A stretch of 64,000 bases of DNA from Holophaga sp. (GTDB lineage Bacteria > Acidobacteriota > Holophagae > Holophagales > Holophagaceae), in NCBI GenBank assembly GCA_016715205.1, contig JADKBC010000049.1:310001-374000 (forward strand), read 5' to 3'. Below, one piece after another: positions 1 to 9,162 of the stretch. Both the position numbers and the translations under genes were made by a program. The notes under the pieces were generated by a model. It was not told where the DNA came from. It saw only the letters and a list, made by a program, of their open reading frames with translations, and ran no database searches. Each line of letters starts with the position of its first letter. Position 1 is the first letter of the stretch.

Positions 1-1056
1 GACCCCGCCAACTACGGGCCCGCCTACGACATGCTGGATGCCCGCCAGACCTATCTCTCTAAGGGCCTTCGCACGCCCTATGCGGTGGAGTTCAGCCTCG
101 GTTACCAGCGGAATTACGACTCGGGCTATTTCAAGCTCAACGCCACCCGTCGCAACTACAAGGACAATATCATTGGTTCCATCCACGACTATGGAATGGC
201 TTCCATGGTTCACATGGTGAGCCCTGCTCCTGGCGATCCCCTTCGCATCTGGAAGCAGGCCACGGTGTGGCGCAATTCCGAATTCGATCGTGTTTACACC
301 GCCCTGGAAATGAATTTCCAGAAACAGCTATCCGCCCGGTGGAGCGTGATGGGTTCCTTCACCTGGGATAAGTCCACGGGCACGAATGATCTGGACTACT
401 ACAACTACAAATCCCTGCGGGAAAAGTTATTGACGCCCGAGCAGCAGAACGCCGCCGTGGGACATGGGGTGCTCAGTCGCAACCAGATCGCCCATCTCTT
501 CCTGACCTACACCGTCCCCGTTGGTGCCGGAAACGTATCCTTCTCGCTGAAAGCGGATACCTGGCAGGGTGGCGTTATTACGCCCCAGGGCTGGACCGAT
601 TACCGAAGCCTGCCCGGCTTCGCGGCGCTTCAGTTGCCCAGCACCATTGGAGGCGAGCGGGTCATCGACATCGACCAGCGCACCGGCAACTGGCAGACCT
701 ACTTCCCCACCTACGCGGGCGACATGGGCGCCTTCAAGAGCGGTGTGGACTACTACCAGATCGGCGCCAAGATCCAGTGGGATGTGCCCATCGGTATCGG
801 CAAGGCACGGCTGATTGGCTATGTGGCGATCGATAACCTCTTCAACCACATGATCGTGACCAATGTCTACGGCTACTTCTCCGGCGATTCTCCCAACCAG
901 ACCAATAATGTCTCGCCGGGTGGCCTCTTTGCTTTGTTCAACGGGGGCCGAACCTACGGCCAGACACCCGGAGACCCCGGCGCAAAGTATGGCGATTACA
1001 ACCTTGGCTATGGTGGTCGCAAAGTCAGCGATTTCAGCATCGGTTTCAAGTTCTAA
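1..1056 (+). CDS. TonB-dependent receptor, C-terminal part (cut by window edge)
   Basis: The reading frame is open from the first base, so the N-terminal plug and most of the barrel lie outside the window. What remains, about 350 residues, is rich in alternating aromatic and polar beta-strand segments and ends in GFKF, the terminal aromatic typical of outer-membrane barrels. Long loops with Asn/Gly/Tyr and the phrase DNLFNH near the end resemble the Oar/carboxypeptidase-regulatory-like TonB receptors that are numerous in Acidobacteriota. It would import a large ligand across the outer membrane. The downstream genes (24-bp gap, same strand) suggest a glucan. Family assignment is by overall character, not by a plug motif. 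Confidence 0.75.
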   Translation, partial: DPANYGPAYDMLDARQTYLSKGLRTPYAVEFSLGYQRNYDSGYFKLNATRRNYKDNIIGSIHDYGMASMVHMVSPAPGDPLRIWKQATVWRNSEFDRVYTALEMNFQKQLSARWSVMGSFTWDKSTGTNDLDYYNYKSLREKLLTPEQQNAAVGHGVLSRNQIAHLFLTYTVPVGAGNVSFSLKADTWQGGVITPQGWTDYRSLPGFAALQLPSTIGGERVIDIDQRTGNWQTYFPTYAGDMGAFKSGVDYYQIGAKIQWDVPIGIGKARLIGYVAIDNLFNHMIVTNVYGYFSGDSPNQTNNVSPGGLFALFNGGRTYGQTPGDPGAKYGDYNLGYGGRKVSDFSIGFKF

Positions 1057-1080
1057 GCACACAGAGCGAAGGAGAATTAC

Positions 1081-1668
1081 ATGAACATCTTCCGAACACT
1101 CCTCCTCGGCATGTTGGCTTTGCCCTTGGCCGCCCAATCCACGGGCTTCAGCGCCGGTGGTGCCGTTATTCTCGGGTTGGATAGCTACAAGAAAGCCGTG
1201 AACAATACGACTGGCCTTCATCTGAATGCTGGCTGGGACACTACCGTATACAAGACAGGCATTCCCGCCCGCCTTAGCCTTGGGGTCGGCTTCATGCCCG
1301 GCAAGGAAATCAATGGTCTCAAGACCTCCATGATGCTTTATCAGCTTTCGGGAGATCTCTTGATTGCCACCAACACCGAGGGCCTCCGGGGAGTGGTTGG
1401 GCTTTCCCTGAACAAATACACGGCGAGTTTTTCCGGCCAGGAAAGCACGGCCGCCTTCGATGCGGATCACCATTTTCCCTTCCACGATGTGGATGGCCTC
1501 AAAGGAGGTGTCCGCTTGGGGTTTGAATACAGCATTTCCAAGCGATGGCTCGGAGAAATGATCTTCCAGACCACCGAGCTCGCCGGGCGGCAGCGGAACG
1601 ATACCTTGATTCGTAAGGGCGCCATCAACCCTGGGTGGCTCCAGTTCGGCGTTCGATACAAATTCTGA
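1081..1668 (+). CDS. Outer-membrane beta-barrel protein with signal peptide
   Basis: This 195-residue protein starts at an ATG preceded by AAGGAGAA. It opens with a hydrophobic signal peptide (MNIFRTLLLGMLALPLAAQS) with a likely cleavage after AAQ. The rest alternates hydrophobic and polar residues in about eight strand-like stretches and ends in Tyr-Lys-Phe, an outer-membrane C-terminal signature. It follows the receptor gene by 24 bp and precedes the transporter gene by 40 bp, so it is probably co-transcribed. A role as a small porin or accessory factor for oligosaccharide uptake is inferred from position only. Confidence 0.7.
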   Translation: MNIFRTLLLGMLALPLAAQSTGFSAGGAVILGLDSYKKAVNNTTGLHLNAGWDTTVYKTGIPARLSLGVGFMPGKEINGLKTSMMLYQLSGDLLIATNTEGLRGVVGLSLNKYTASFSGQESTAAFDADHHFPFHDVDGLKGGVRLGFEYSISKRWLGEMIFQTTELAGRQRNDTLIRKGAINPGWLQFGVRYKF

Positions 1669-1708
1669 GTTGCACCCAATTTTCTGGTCGTGATCAAAGG
1701 ATGGGAAC

Positions 1709-3190
1709 GTGAGTGATGTGACAGGTAGTGCTCAAATAGGGGAACCATCACTCAGCGAAGGCAAGCTCTCCTTTGGGGAAAAGGTCGGCTATTCCCTTGG
1801 GGATGCCGCTTCCAATTTCTACTGGAAGACCTTCGAATTCTTCATCATCTTCTTCTACACGGATGTCTTTGGGATTTCCGCAGGCGCGGTGGGGACCATG
1901 ATGCTGGTCACCCGGGTGCTGGATGCGGTGGCGGACCCCATCATGGGTACCCTCGCCGACCGCACCAAAACCAGGTGGGGGCATTTCCGCCCTTACGTCC
2001 TTTGGTTCGCGCTGCCCTTGGCCCTGGCTGGGGTTGTCACCTTCACCACCCCCAACCTTGGCAGCGGCGGCAAGCTTGTCTATGCCTACGTGACCTACTG
2101 CATTTTGATGCTGCTTTACACCGCAGTGAATATTCCCTATAGCGCTTTGTTGGGCGTCATGACCCCGAATTCCAAAGAACGGACCTCGCTGGCTTCCTTC
2201 CGGTTTGTCGGGGCCTTTTCCGTGGCAGTGCTGGTGCAGTACTGCACACCCAGCCTGGCGCAATGGTTTGGCATGAGTGCCACGCTGCGGGCGCAACATT
2301 CCTTCCTGGCGCACCCTTGGGCGTGGCTCCAGTGGTTCCTCTCCAAGGATTTCCTCAAGCTGCCTTCGGATCCTACCCGCGGGTGGCAGATCACCATGGC
2401 GGTCTATGGGCTGGTCGCGGTGATCCTCCTGGTGATTTGCTTCCTGACCACCCGGGAGCGGGTGACACCTCCAGAAAATCAGAACCCCAACTTCAAGCGC
2501 GATATGCAGGACATGCTGGGCAGCCGTGCCTTTGTGGTGATCCTTGGCGTGGCCATCATCATGATTACGGCCTTTGTGCTCAAGGGGTCTGTTTCTGCCT
2601 ATTACTTCAAATATTTCGTCCACCGGATTGATCTGCTCGGACCCTTCCTGGTTTCGAATGCCCTCGCCTTTTTGGTGGCCGTCATCATTGCGCCCGTCAT
2701 CGCGAAGCGCTTCGATAAGAAAACTCTGTTCATGGCTGCCATTGGCGTGGGCGGCCTGATCATCGGGGGTTTCTGGTTTGCCAAACCTACGGATATTGGG
2801 TGGATGTTCGCGCTTCAGATCCTTTCCAGCTTTGTCATTGGTTTCAATTCACCGCTTTTGTGGGCCATGTTTGCCGACACGGCCGATGATGGGGAATGGC
2901 GCCTGGGCAGGCGAAACACAGGTTTGGTTTTCGCCTCTGCCATTTTTGGAACCAAGGTCGGGTTGGCCATTGGCGCCTGGGTGACCGGTGGAATCCTCAC
3001 CCTGTTCGGCTACGTGGCAAACACCGAGCAGTCGGCCACTTCCCTTTTGGGGATCCGCCTATCGATGAGCCTCTTCCCGGCTTTGTTGCTGGTGGTTGCG
3101 GCGGTGCTGATGAAGGCCTATCCGTTAAACGATCACCTGATGATCCAGATTGAAAAGGATCTCAAGGCTCGCAAGCACGAAGGTGAATGA
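1709..3190 (+). CDS. GPH-family sugar/cation symporter (MFS)
   Basis: A 493-residue integral membrane protein with about 12 hydrophobic segments. The N-terminal region (GEKVGYSLGDAASNFYWKTF) and the loop DPIMGTLADRTKTRWGHFRP are the hallmark of the glycoside-pentoside-hexuronide (melibiose permease) family: conserved Asp in helix 2 and the D-R-T-x-x-R-x-G-x-x-R-P loop. It should move a sugar or short oligosaccharide across the inner membrane with H+ or Na+. A GTG start at 1709 is chosen because AAGGA lies 7-11 bases upstream; the ATG at 1701 is out of frame. It sits inside the glycan-use operon before a GH17-like enzyme. Confidence 0.88.
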   Translation: MSDVTGSAQIGEPSLSEGKLSFGEKVGYSLGDAASNFYWKTFEFFIIFFYTDVFGISAGAVGTMMLVTRVLDAVADPIMGTLADRTKTRWGHFRPYVLWFALPLALAGVVTFTTPNLGSGGKLVYAYVTYCILMLLYTAVNIPYSALLGVMTPNSKERTSLASFRFVGAFSVAVLVQYCTPSLAQWFGMSATLRAQHSFLAHPWAWLQWFLSKDFLKLPSDPTRGWQITMAVYGLVAVILLVICFLTTRERVTPPENQNPNFKRDMQDMLGSRAFVVILGVAIIMITAFVLKGSVSAYYFKYFVHRIDLLGPFLVSNALAFLVAVIIAPVIAKRFDKKTLFMAAIGVGGLIIGGFWFAKPTDIGWMFALQILSSFVIGFNSPLLWAMFADTADDGEWRLGRRNTGLVFASAIFGTKVGLAIGAWVTGGILTLFGYVANTEQSATSLLGIRLSMSLFPALLLVVAAVLMKAYPLNDHLMIQIEKDLKARKHEGE

Positions 3191-3242
3191 TCTGTTTTCG
3201 AGTGACTTGATGTTTGAACTCTGGGACCCATGGAGTCTGGCC

Positions 3243-4247
3243 ATGAAGAAATGCGGCATCCTGGTCGGCTTGATGCTGTTGGCAACATTGCGTCTGGGCG
3301 CGGCCCTCCCCGTGGACCTCGCCAAGCAGCAGTGGAACGGAAATGCCATCTGCTATTCGGGGTACCGTGCGGGGCAGCACCCGGATAAACAGCTTTTCCC
3401 GAGCCAAGCCCACGTGCTGGAAGATCTGAAAATCCTGGAAAAGAACTGGAATCTGATCCGCCTGTATGGCTCGGACCAGCACAGCCGGGATGTGCTGGAA
3501 GTCATTCAAAAAAATAAGCTGCACCTGCAGGTCATGCTGGGGATCTGGTTGAGTGGAAAACCGGAAAAACAGGCTGAGAATAAGCGTCAAATCGCCGAGG
3601 GCATCCGGCTCGCCAATGCGTTTCGCGGCATTGTTACCGCGGTGAGCGTTGGGAACGAGGCGCTGGTTTCCTGGTCTGACCATCGCATGAGCGAAGGCGC
3701 TGTGATTGCTCTGGTGAAGAAGGTGAAAGCCGCCGTGCCATGCCGGGTAACGGTAGCGGATGATTTCCTTTATTGGGTGCAGCCGGGCAATCAATTGGTG
3801 AAGCACCTGGATTTCATCACCCTGCACAGCTATCCGGTGTGGGGCCACCTGGATATTGATCAGGGACTGGCTGCCACCGTGGACAAGTTCGAGGAAATTC
3901 AGCGGCTCTACCCAGGCAAACCCATTGTTTTTGGAGAGGTGGGATGGGCTTCCTACACCGTGGGTGACAAGCATGCGCCCAAGGCCGGTGATGAGGTAAA
4001 GCAGAAGAGGTATTACAACGAAATCAATGGCTGGGCCAAAGCCAAGCAGGTGACAACTTTCTTTTTTGAGGCGTTTGACGAGCCCTGGAAAGGCGAAGGC
4101 ACGGAAGGTCACTGGGGGGTTTTTTCCACCGAGCGAAAGGCCAAATTGGTGATGCAGCAGCTCTATCCCGAACGGATGCCCTCAAGCCCTACATCTCCGG
4201 GCTATGCCGAGGCTGCCTTGACACCCACGAAACGGGATGAGAAGTGA
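3243..4247 (+). CDS. GH17-like secreted beta-glucanase
   Basis: The 334-residue product starts with a signal peptide (MKKCGILVGLMLLATLRLGA). It is a (beta/alpha)8-barrel of GH17 type. VSVGNEA puts the acid/base Glu at about residue 139, and IVFGEVGWAS puts the nucleophile Glu at about residue 232, both at the spacing seen in beta-1,3-glucanases and glucan transferases. The same frame is open upstream to 3150, but ATG 3243 is preferred because it gives an intact signal peptide. It follows the GPH transporter by 52 bp and overlaps the next start codon (TGATG), so coupled translation is likely. Substrate beta-1,3-glucan is the family norm; other beta-glucans are possible. Confidence 0.8.
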   Translation: MKKCGILVGLMLLATLRLGAALPVDLAKQQWNGNAICYSGYRAGQHPDKQLFPSQAHVLEDLKILEKNWNLIRLYGSDQHSRDVLEVIQKNKLHLQVMLGIWLSGKPEKQAENKRQIAEGIRLANAFRGIVTAVSVGNEALVSWSDHRMSEGAVIALVKKVKAAVPCRVTVADDFLYWVQPGNQLVKHLDFITLHSYPVWGHLDIDQGLAATVDKFEEIQRLYPGKPIVFGEVGWASYTVGDKHAPKAGDEVKQKRYYNEINGWAKAKQVTTFFFEAFDEPWKGEGTEGHWGVFSTERKAKLVMQQLYPERMPSSPTSPGYAEAALTPTKRDEK

Positions 4248-7200
4248 TGGCGGACCTTGTGTTGGATAAGGAATTATCGGCGGTGTCTTCTGCCTCGGAG
4301 GCAGAGGGTTCCTTCCTGGATATCGGCGGAGAGCGGTTCTACCGCATCGCAAACCACGATGTGATGCGTCCCTTCTTCATGAGTCTGGTGAGCGATTCAG
4401 ATCACTGGTTTTTCATTTCCAGCAACGGCGCACTCACCGCCGGGCGCAGGGACGCCGACCATGCGCTGTTTCCCTACGATACGGATGATCGGATTCACGA
4501 CAGTCTGGATCAGACCGGCAGCAAGACCCTCCTGCAGATCACCCGGGGCCCGGCCACCGCCCTCTGGGAACCCTTCTCCATGCGCTACGAAGGCATCTAC
4601 CGCATTACTCGCAATTTGTATAAAAGCGTCTACGGCAACAAGATCATTTTTGAAGAGATCAACCACGATCTTGAGCTGAGCTTCCAGACCCACTGGATGA
4701 ACAGCGACCGATTCGGGTTGGTACGCCGGTCGGTCCTGGCCAACCAGGGCACGGGGCCAGTCAAGGTCGATCTGCTGGATGGCATTCAGAACGTGCTTCC
4801 ATGCGGTCTGGGGCGTCGCTTCCAGATGGAATACAGCACCCTTGGTGATGCCTATAAACGCACTGAGCTTCTGCCTAAGGCTGGCTTGGCCCTGTTCCGG
4901 CTCAGTTCCATTCCTGCGGATCAACCGGAGCCCAACGAGGCCCTCCGGGTCAATGTCGCCTGGTCCACGGGTCTTCAGTACACCCAATGCCTGTTATCCA
5001 GTGCCCAGGTCCGAGCCTTTCGGCAGGGCAAGGCCATCCAAGGAGAAACGGATGTGCGGGGGCAACGGGGCGCCTATCTCCTGAATGCCACCCTCCTTCT
5101 GGCGGAAGGCGCTCAACGGGAATGGCATCTTGTGGCGGACCTTGGCCTGGATGCGGTGCGCGTTCAGGCCTTGAAACATCTGCTCGAAACCGAACGGGAC
5201 CTCACGACTCTGATTCTGGAGGATGTTGAACGAGGCACCCGAAACCTGGTGAATATCGTGGCGAGCGCGGATGGCCTTCAATGGACTGACGACGAATCCA
5301 GTAACTGGCGCCACTTCTCCAATACCTTGTTCAACGTCATGCGTGGCGGCCTTCCCGATGATGGCTACCGCATCTCCCTGGCGGATCTTCGGTCATTCCT
5401 CAGAAAGGCCAATCGGGACCTCGCAAACAGGCACGCCTCGTTTTTGGATTCGCTTCCAGAAACGCTGCCGCACGCAGAATTGCTTTCTCGGACCGCTGTG
5501 CTGAGGGATGTGGATTTGGATCGACTGGTGACCGAATACCTACCCCTCACCTTTAGTCGACGGCACGGAGATCCCAGCCGCCCCTGGAATGTGTTTTCCA
5601 TTCAGGTGAAGGATGCCCAGGGCAAAAAAATCCTCGGGTACGAAGGTAATTGGCGCGACATCTTTCAGAACTGGGAAGCCTTGGGTTTCTCGTTCCCCGG
5701 CTACCTGGAGAGCATGATTTTCAAGTTCGCCGATTCTTCCACAGCGGATGGGTACAACCCCTACCGGGTGATGCAGGGAGGCTTCGACTGGGAGGTGATC
5801 GATCCCCACGATGCGTGGTCGTTCATCGGGTACTGGGGCGATCATCAGGTCATATATTTTTTAAAGCTCCTGGAAGCGTCCCACCGGTACCACCCAGGCC
5901 AGCTGGCTCGGCTGCTGACGCACAGGGTGTTCACCTACGCCAACGTGCCCTACCGCATTAAACCCTACGCCGACCTACTAGCTTCTCCCCGGGACACCAT
6001 CACCTTTGATCACGAAGCCCATCGAATGATCATGCGTCGTGCCGAGGCATTGGGCGCCGACGGCAAAGCATTGATGGGGGAGGGCGGAATCTTCCACGCC
6101 AGCCTGCTGGAGAAGCTGCTCGTGGTCATCCTCTCCAAGCTCTCGAATTTTGTTCCAGAGGCGGGCATATGGATGAATACGCAACGCCCCGAATGGAATG
6201 ATGCCAATAACGCGCTGGTCGGCTACGGCGTATCCATGGTGACGCTCTGCTACCTGAGGCGATTCCTGGCCTTTTGCGAGGCGTTATTGAACTCGGGGGA
6301 GGCCACTGGCTACGAGATCTCCCAGGAGATCGCCGAATGGCTTTCGGTGATTGCGCGCGTGCTCGAGCAAAACAGCCCGGAGCTTGGCCGTTCGGTTTCG
6401 GACATGGAACGCAAAGTGGTGCTGGATGCCCTCGGAACAGCGGGCTCTGACTACCGAGGGAAGATCTACCAAGCTGGGTTCTCGGGAGAGCGGGTGACCG
6501 TATCCCCCTCCCGCCTTCAGGCTTTTATCGAGGTTGCCCTGAAGCACACCGATCACGCCATCCGTGTGAACCGTCGCTCGGATGGCCTGTACCATGCCTA
6601 CAACCTGATGAAGGTAGTGGGCCAGGGCGTTGAGGTTCGACATCTTTACGAAATGCTGGAAGGCCAGGTGGCCGTGCTCAGCTCGGGCGTGCTTTCGCCG
6701 GAGGCTGGCGTAGCCCTGCTGGATGCGTTGCGCGATAGCAAGCTCTATCGCGAGGATCAGGCCAGCTACATTCTCTATCCAGACCGTGTGCTGCCCCATT
6801 TTTTGGAGATGAATCATATCCCTGCGATGGCGGTGGCGGAATCTCGTTTGCTCAGTGCGCTCCTGGCAGCAGGGGATGGGGCGATTGTGGACCGGGACAT
6901 CAACGGCGATGTCCATTTCAACGCAGATTTCCGCAACGTCGCCAACCTTAAACAAGCCCTTGAATCCCTGAAACAAGGTGAGCTTTTCGCACTGATCGAA
7001 GCTGAGGAAACCAAGCTCCTCGACCTCTACGAGCAGGTCTTCAATCACCAATCCTTCACCGGGCGTTCAGGATCCTTCGCCAAGTACGAGGGCCTTGGGT
7101 GCATCTACTGGCACATGGTTTCTAAACTTCTTCTGGCTGTGAAAGAGATCCAGCAGCAGGCGGTGACAAAGGGGGCTGATCCGGCCACCTTGGTTCGTTT

Positions 7201-7702
7201 GCAGGGCCATTACCGGGAAATTCGCGAAGGCCTCGGGGTTCACAAATCACCCTCAGACTACGGTGCCATTCCCACTGACCCTTATTCCCACACGCCCAGT
7301 TTTGCAGGCGTTCAGCAACCGGGCATGACAGGCCAGGTGAAGGAAGATTTCCTGACCCGCTTTGGCGAGATGGGCGTTCAGGTCGATCATGGCCGGCTCT
7401 CTTTTGTTCCCGAGTTGACCTCCAGAGGGGAATTTCTTCAACATCCCGCCACCTTCCATTACGTGGATGTGGTTGGAAGGGATCAGAGCATCGCACTGGC
7501 AATCGGGTCGTTGGCATTCACCCTCGGTCAGGTTCCGGTGGTGCTGCACCTGGCGGGGCCCCCACACCTGGTGGTCAGCCATGAGGGTGGCGCCAGCCGC
7601 ACCTCCAAAGGCCTGGTGCTCGACGCGGAGACCAGCGCCACCCTTTTCGAACGTGCGGGGGTGGTGACGCGCATCGATGTGTTCCTGGGAATCGAAACGT
7701 AG
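4247..7702 (+). CDS. Large GH94/cellobiose-phosphorylase-like protein
   Basis: A 1,151-residue protein without signal peptide, so probably cytoplasmic. The first 350 residues look like a beta-sandwich domain (GGERFYRIANHDVMRPFF onward), and the middle has repeated helical hairpins with HRMIMRRAEAL and EWNDANNALVGYG. The latter resembles the DWNDG catalytic region of GH94 phosphorylases but carries Glu for the first Asp. ATG 4247 overlaps the stop of the GH17-like gene; a GTG at 4244 is the alternative. The operon (TonB receptor, GPH transporter, GH17) suggests it phosphorolyses or hydrolyses the imported beta-glucan oligosaccharide. The assignment to the GH94-like group is tentative and the exact family is unknown to me. 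Confidence 0.55.
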   Translation: MADLVLDKELSAVSSASEAEGSFLDIGGERFYRIANHDVMRPFFMSLVSDSDHWFFISSNGALTAGRRDADHALFPYDTDDRIHDSLDQTGSKTLLQITRGPATALWEPFSMRYEGIYRITRNLYKSVYGNKIIFEEINHDLELSFQTHWMNSDRFGLVRRSVLANQGTGPVKVDLLDGIQNVLPCGLGRRFQMEYSTLGDAYKRTELLPKAGLALFRLSSIPADQPEPNEALRVNVAWSTGLQYTQCLLSSAQVRAFRQGKAIQGETDVRGQRGAYLLNATLLLAEGAQREWHLVADLGLDAVRVQALKHLLETERDLTTLILEDVERGTRNLVNIVASADGLQWTDDESSNWRHFSNTLFNVMRGGLPDDGYRISLADLRSFLRKANRDLANRHASFLDSLPETLPHAELLSRTAVLRDVDLDRLVTEYLPLTFSRRHGDPSRPWNVFSIQVKDAQGKKILGYEGNWRDIFQNWEALGFSFPGYLESMIFKFADSSTADGYNPYRVMQGGFDWEVIDPHDAWSFIGYWGDHQVIYFLKLLEASHRYHPGQLARLLTHRVFTYANVPYRIKPYADLLASPRDTITFDHEAHRMIMRRAEALGADGKALMGEGGIFHASLLEKLLVVILSKLSNFVPEAGIWMNTQRPEWNDANNALVGYGVSMVTLCYLRRFLAFCEALLNSGEATGYEISQEIAEWLSVIARVLEQNSPELGRSVSDMERKVVLDALGTAGSDYRGKIYQAGFSGERVTVSPSRLQAFIEVALKHTDHAIRVNRRSDGLYHAYNLMKVVGQGVEVRHLYEMLEGQVAVLSSGVLSPEAGVALLDALRDSKLYREDQASYILYPDRVLPHFLEMNHIPAMAVAESRLLSALLAAGDGAIVDRDINGDVHFNADFRNVANLKQALESLKQGELFALIEAEETKLLDLYEQVFNHQSFTGRSGSFAKYEGLGCIYWHMVSKLLLAVKEIQQQAVTKGADPATLVRLQGHYREIREGLGVHKSPSDYGAIPTDPYSHTPSFAGVQQPGMTGQVKEDFLTRFGEMGVQVDHGRLSFVPELTSRGEFLQHPATFHYVDVVGRDQSIALAIGSLAFTLGQVPVVLHLAGPPHLVVSHEGGASRTSKGLVLDAETSATLFERAGVVTRIDVFLGIET

Positions 7703-7725
7703 ACACCTGATTGATTCCCGGTGCC

Positions 7726-8130
7726 TTATTCCCGTCGGAAAATGCCGGTTCCCTTGCAGTTCGGGCAATCGGCCTGGTACTGCAAACTACCACCGCAGCG
7801 CTTGCAGGGCACGGTCAGGGAGCCCGTGCCCGCACACTTGGCACAGGGAGACGAAAAGGCGATCTGCACCTTGTGGCCTTTGCACCGGGGGCATTTCGTG
7901 CCATCGGCCAGGATGCCCTTCGCTTCACAACGGCCGCAGGGGCCCGCTTTCTGGGCGTAGGTCCCTTTGCCGGAGCATTTCCGGCAGCTCACCACCATTG
8001 AACCCTGGCCGCCACAGCGGTCACACGCGGTGAGCAGACTGCCGGTGCCGTCGCATCGCAGGCATTGGACACCCGGGGTTGCGGGTGAAGGCTTCTCAGG
8101 CGCAGGGGGCATTTCAGGTGTGCTGTCCAT
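7726..8130 (-). CDS. DnaJ-type CxxCxGxG zinc-ribbon protein
   Basis: The 134-residue protein consists almost wholly of about eight CxxC knuckles, several in the full CxxCxGxG form (CDRCGGQG, CRKCSGKG, CAKCAGTG, CPNCKGTG). This is like the zinc-binding region of DnaJ but without a J domain or a C-terminal substrate domain. A Pro-rich 20-residue leader precedes the first knuckle. It converges on the glycan operon (24-bp gap) and stands alone. Such orphan zinc ribbons are usually thiol or assembly chaperones (BSD2-like in plants), but here function is unassigned. Cytoplasmic, since there is no signal peptide. Confidence 0.75.
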   Translation of the reverse strand: MDSTPEMPPAPEKPSPATPGVQCLRCDGTGSLLTACDRCGGQGSMVVSCRKCSGKGTYAQKAGPCGRCEAKGILADGTKCPRCKGHKVQIAFSSPCAKCAGTGSLTVPCKRCGGSLQYQADCPNCKGTGIFRRE

Positions 8131-8250
8131 CGATTCCCCCGTGTGAAAGTGACCTGATATTTCTGATGGGCCAGACCGTTTGTCCTGCCGCTGCCAGTGT
8201 TGGCGATTCTATCCTGGGCAACCGAAACCGCCCAGTTCTTGGCCGATTTC

Positions 8251-8793
8251 TCACGGATGCGGGGCACTTCTTTCCTTTCTTGGGCGCAGGGCGCGAACCA
8301 CCAGGGGAATGGTGATCATCAGGGCCAGCACAATCCCCACGGTCAGGTTCGGGTTCTGGACATAGGCGTTCAGCCGCAAGGTCGTGAGGGCGATGACGGC
8401 GTAATAGAGCATGTCACCCGCGATGGCGAAGACCCATCCCATCACAAACCCGTGGCCTGCGGCGAGTGCCGAAGCCCGCCCGGTCATCGGGTCCACGCCG
8501 AAGGCGATCAGGATGAGCATCAAGGGGCCCGCGCCCGTGCCGCCGAAATGCTCAACCGTGCGGGCCATGGCAATCTTCATGGCGAGGCTGAAGCGGGCCA
8601 GCCGTGGAACCCTGCTCGCCACGCGCACCAGAAGTCTGAGGATCGGTTCAAAGGCTAGGGCGAGGATCACGTCCGAAACGAAATAGAGCCCCGCCGTCAC
8701 CGGCCAGGCCAAGCCCGTGGCACGCGCCAGCAACACCCCCGCAGGGATGCCGCCACCGACCGGTAGGAGAAAGAGGAGCAGGACAGGAACCAT
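8251..8793 (-). CDS. Conserved hydrophobic membrane protein, function unknown
   Basis: About 180 residues with four to five hydrophobic helices (MVPVLLLFLLPVGGGIPAGV, a second near 30-55, then GPLMLILIAFGVD, GFVMGWVFAIAGDMLYYAVIAL and the C-terminal VGIVLALMITIPLVV), ending in a basic tail RPRKERSAPHP. The frame is open further upstream to 8844, but those residues (Cys/Ser rich) do not resemble a leader, so the internal ATG at 8793 is preferred. The Gly-rich first helices vaguely recall small multidrug-export/DedA-like proteins, not enough to name it. It is divergent from the protease gene at 9163. Confidence 0.6.
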   Translation of the reverse strand: MVPVLLLFLLPVGGGIPAGVLLARATGLAWPVTAGLYFVSDVILALAFEPILRLLVRVASRVPRLARFSLAMKIAMARTVEHFGGTGAGPLMLILIAFGVDPMTGRASALAAGHGFVMGWVFAIAGDMLYYAVIALTTLRLNAYVQNPNLTVGIVLALMITIPLVVRALRPRKERSAPHP

Positions 8794-9162
8794 GGGGCAG
8801 GAGATCCCAGAAGATGTGCAGCAAGGCAGGACGGTTGGGCTCAACGCCTGGGAATCCTTCCAGGCAGAAATGATTTGAGCACGGCGACCATTCGATTAAC
8901 GCAAAGGGTCACTGGAAAGGGGATTCCGGGATGTCATCTGTTTTCGGTTAGAGGGTCATCAAGCGAAAGGGAGTTTCTGAGACATCTATCAGGGCTTGCA
9001 GGTTCCAATCCCTGTCCAACCTGCGGGCCACCCTCGGCCTGGATGGATCGAATGCACTTGATTTGGGGGTTGTGATCGGTTCGAAGTATCGGGAGCGCAG
9101 GGAGTGCTCTCCTTCCCTGCTAACCCATTGTGACCAGGGCACGAACAGGGTCAGAATTCCCT
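8794..9162. other. Divergent intergenic region
   Basis: About 370 bp between two divergent genes. I see no convincing gene in it. A hairpin with arms GCAGGTT and AACCTGC lies at 8998-9024. Promoters for both flanking genes must lie here, but no consensus boxes stand out. Confidence 0.5.

Noticed and set aside
427..1485. Long minus-strand open frame opposite the TonB receptor and barrel genes
   Set aside because: It is antisense to two genes with clear protein features and has itself no domain or leader. GC-rich DNA gives many such shadows.
8998..9024. tRNA-like sequence with GTTCCAATCC in the 8.8-9.1 kb gap
   Set aside because: No acceptor or anticodon stem could be drawn around it; it is only a weak hairpin.
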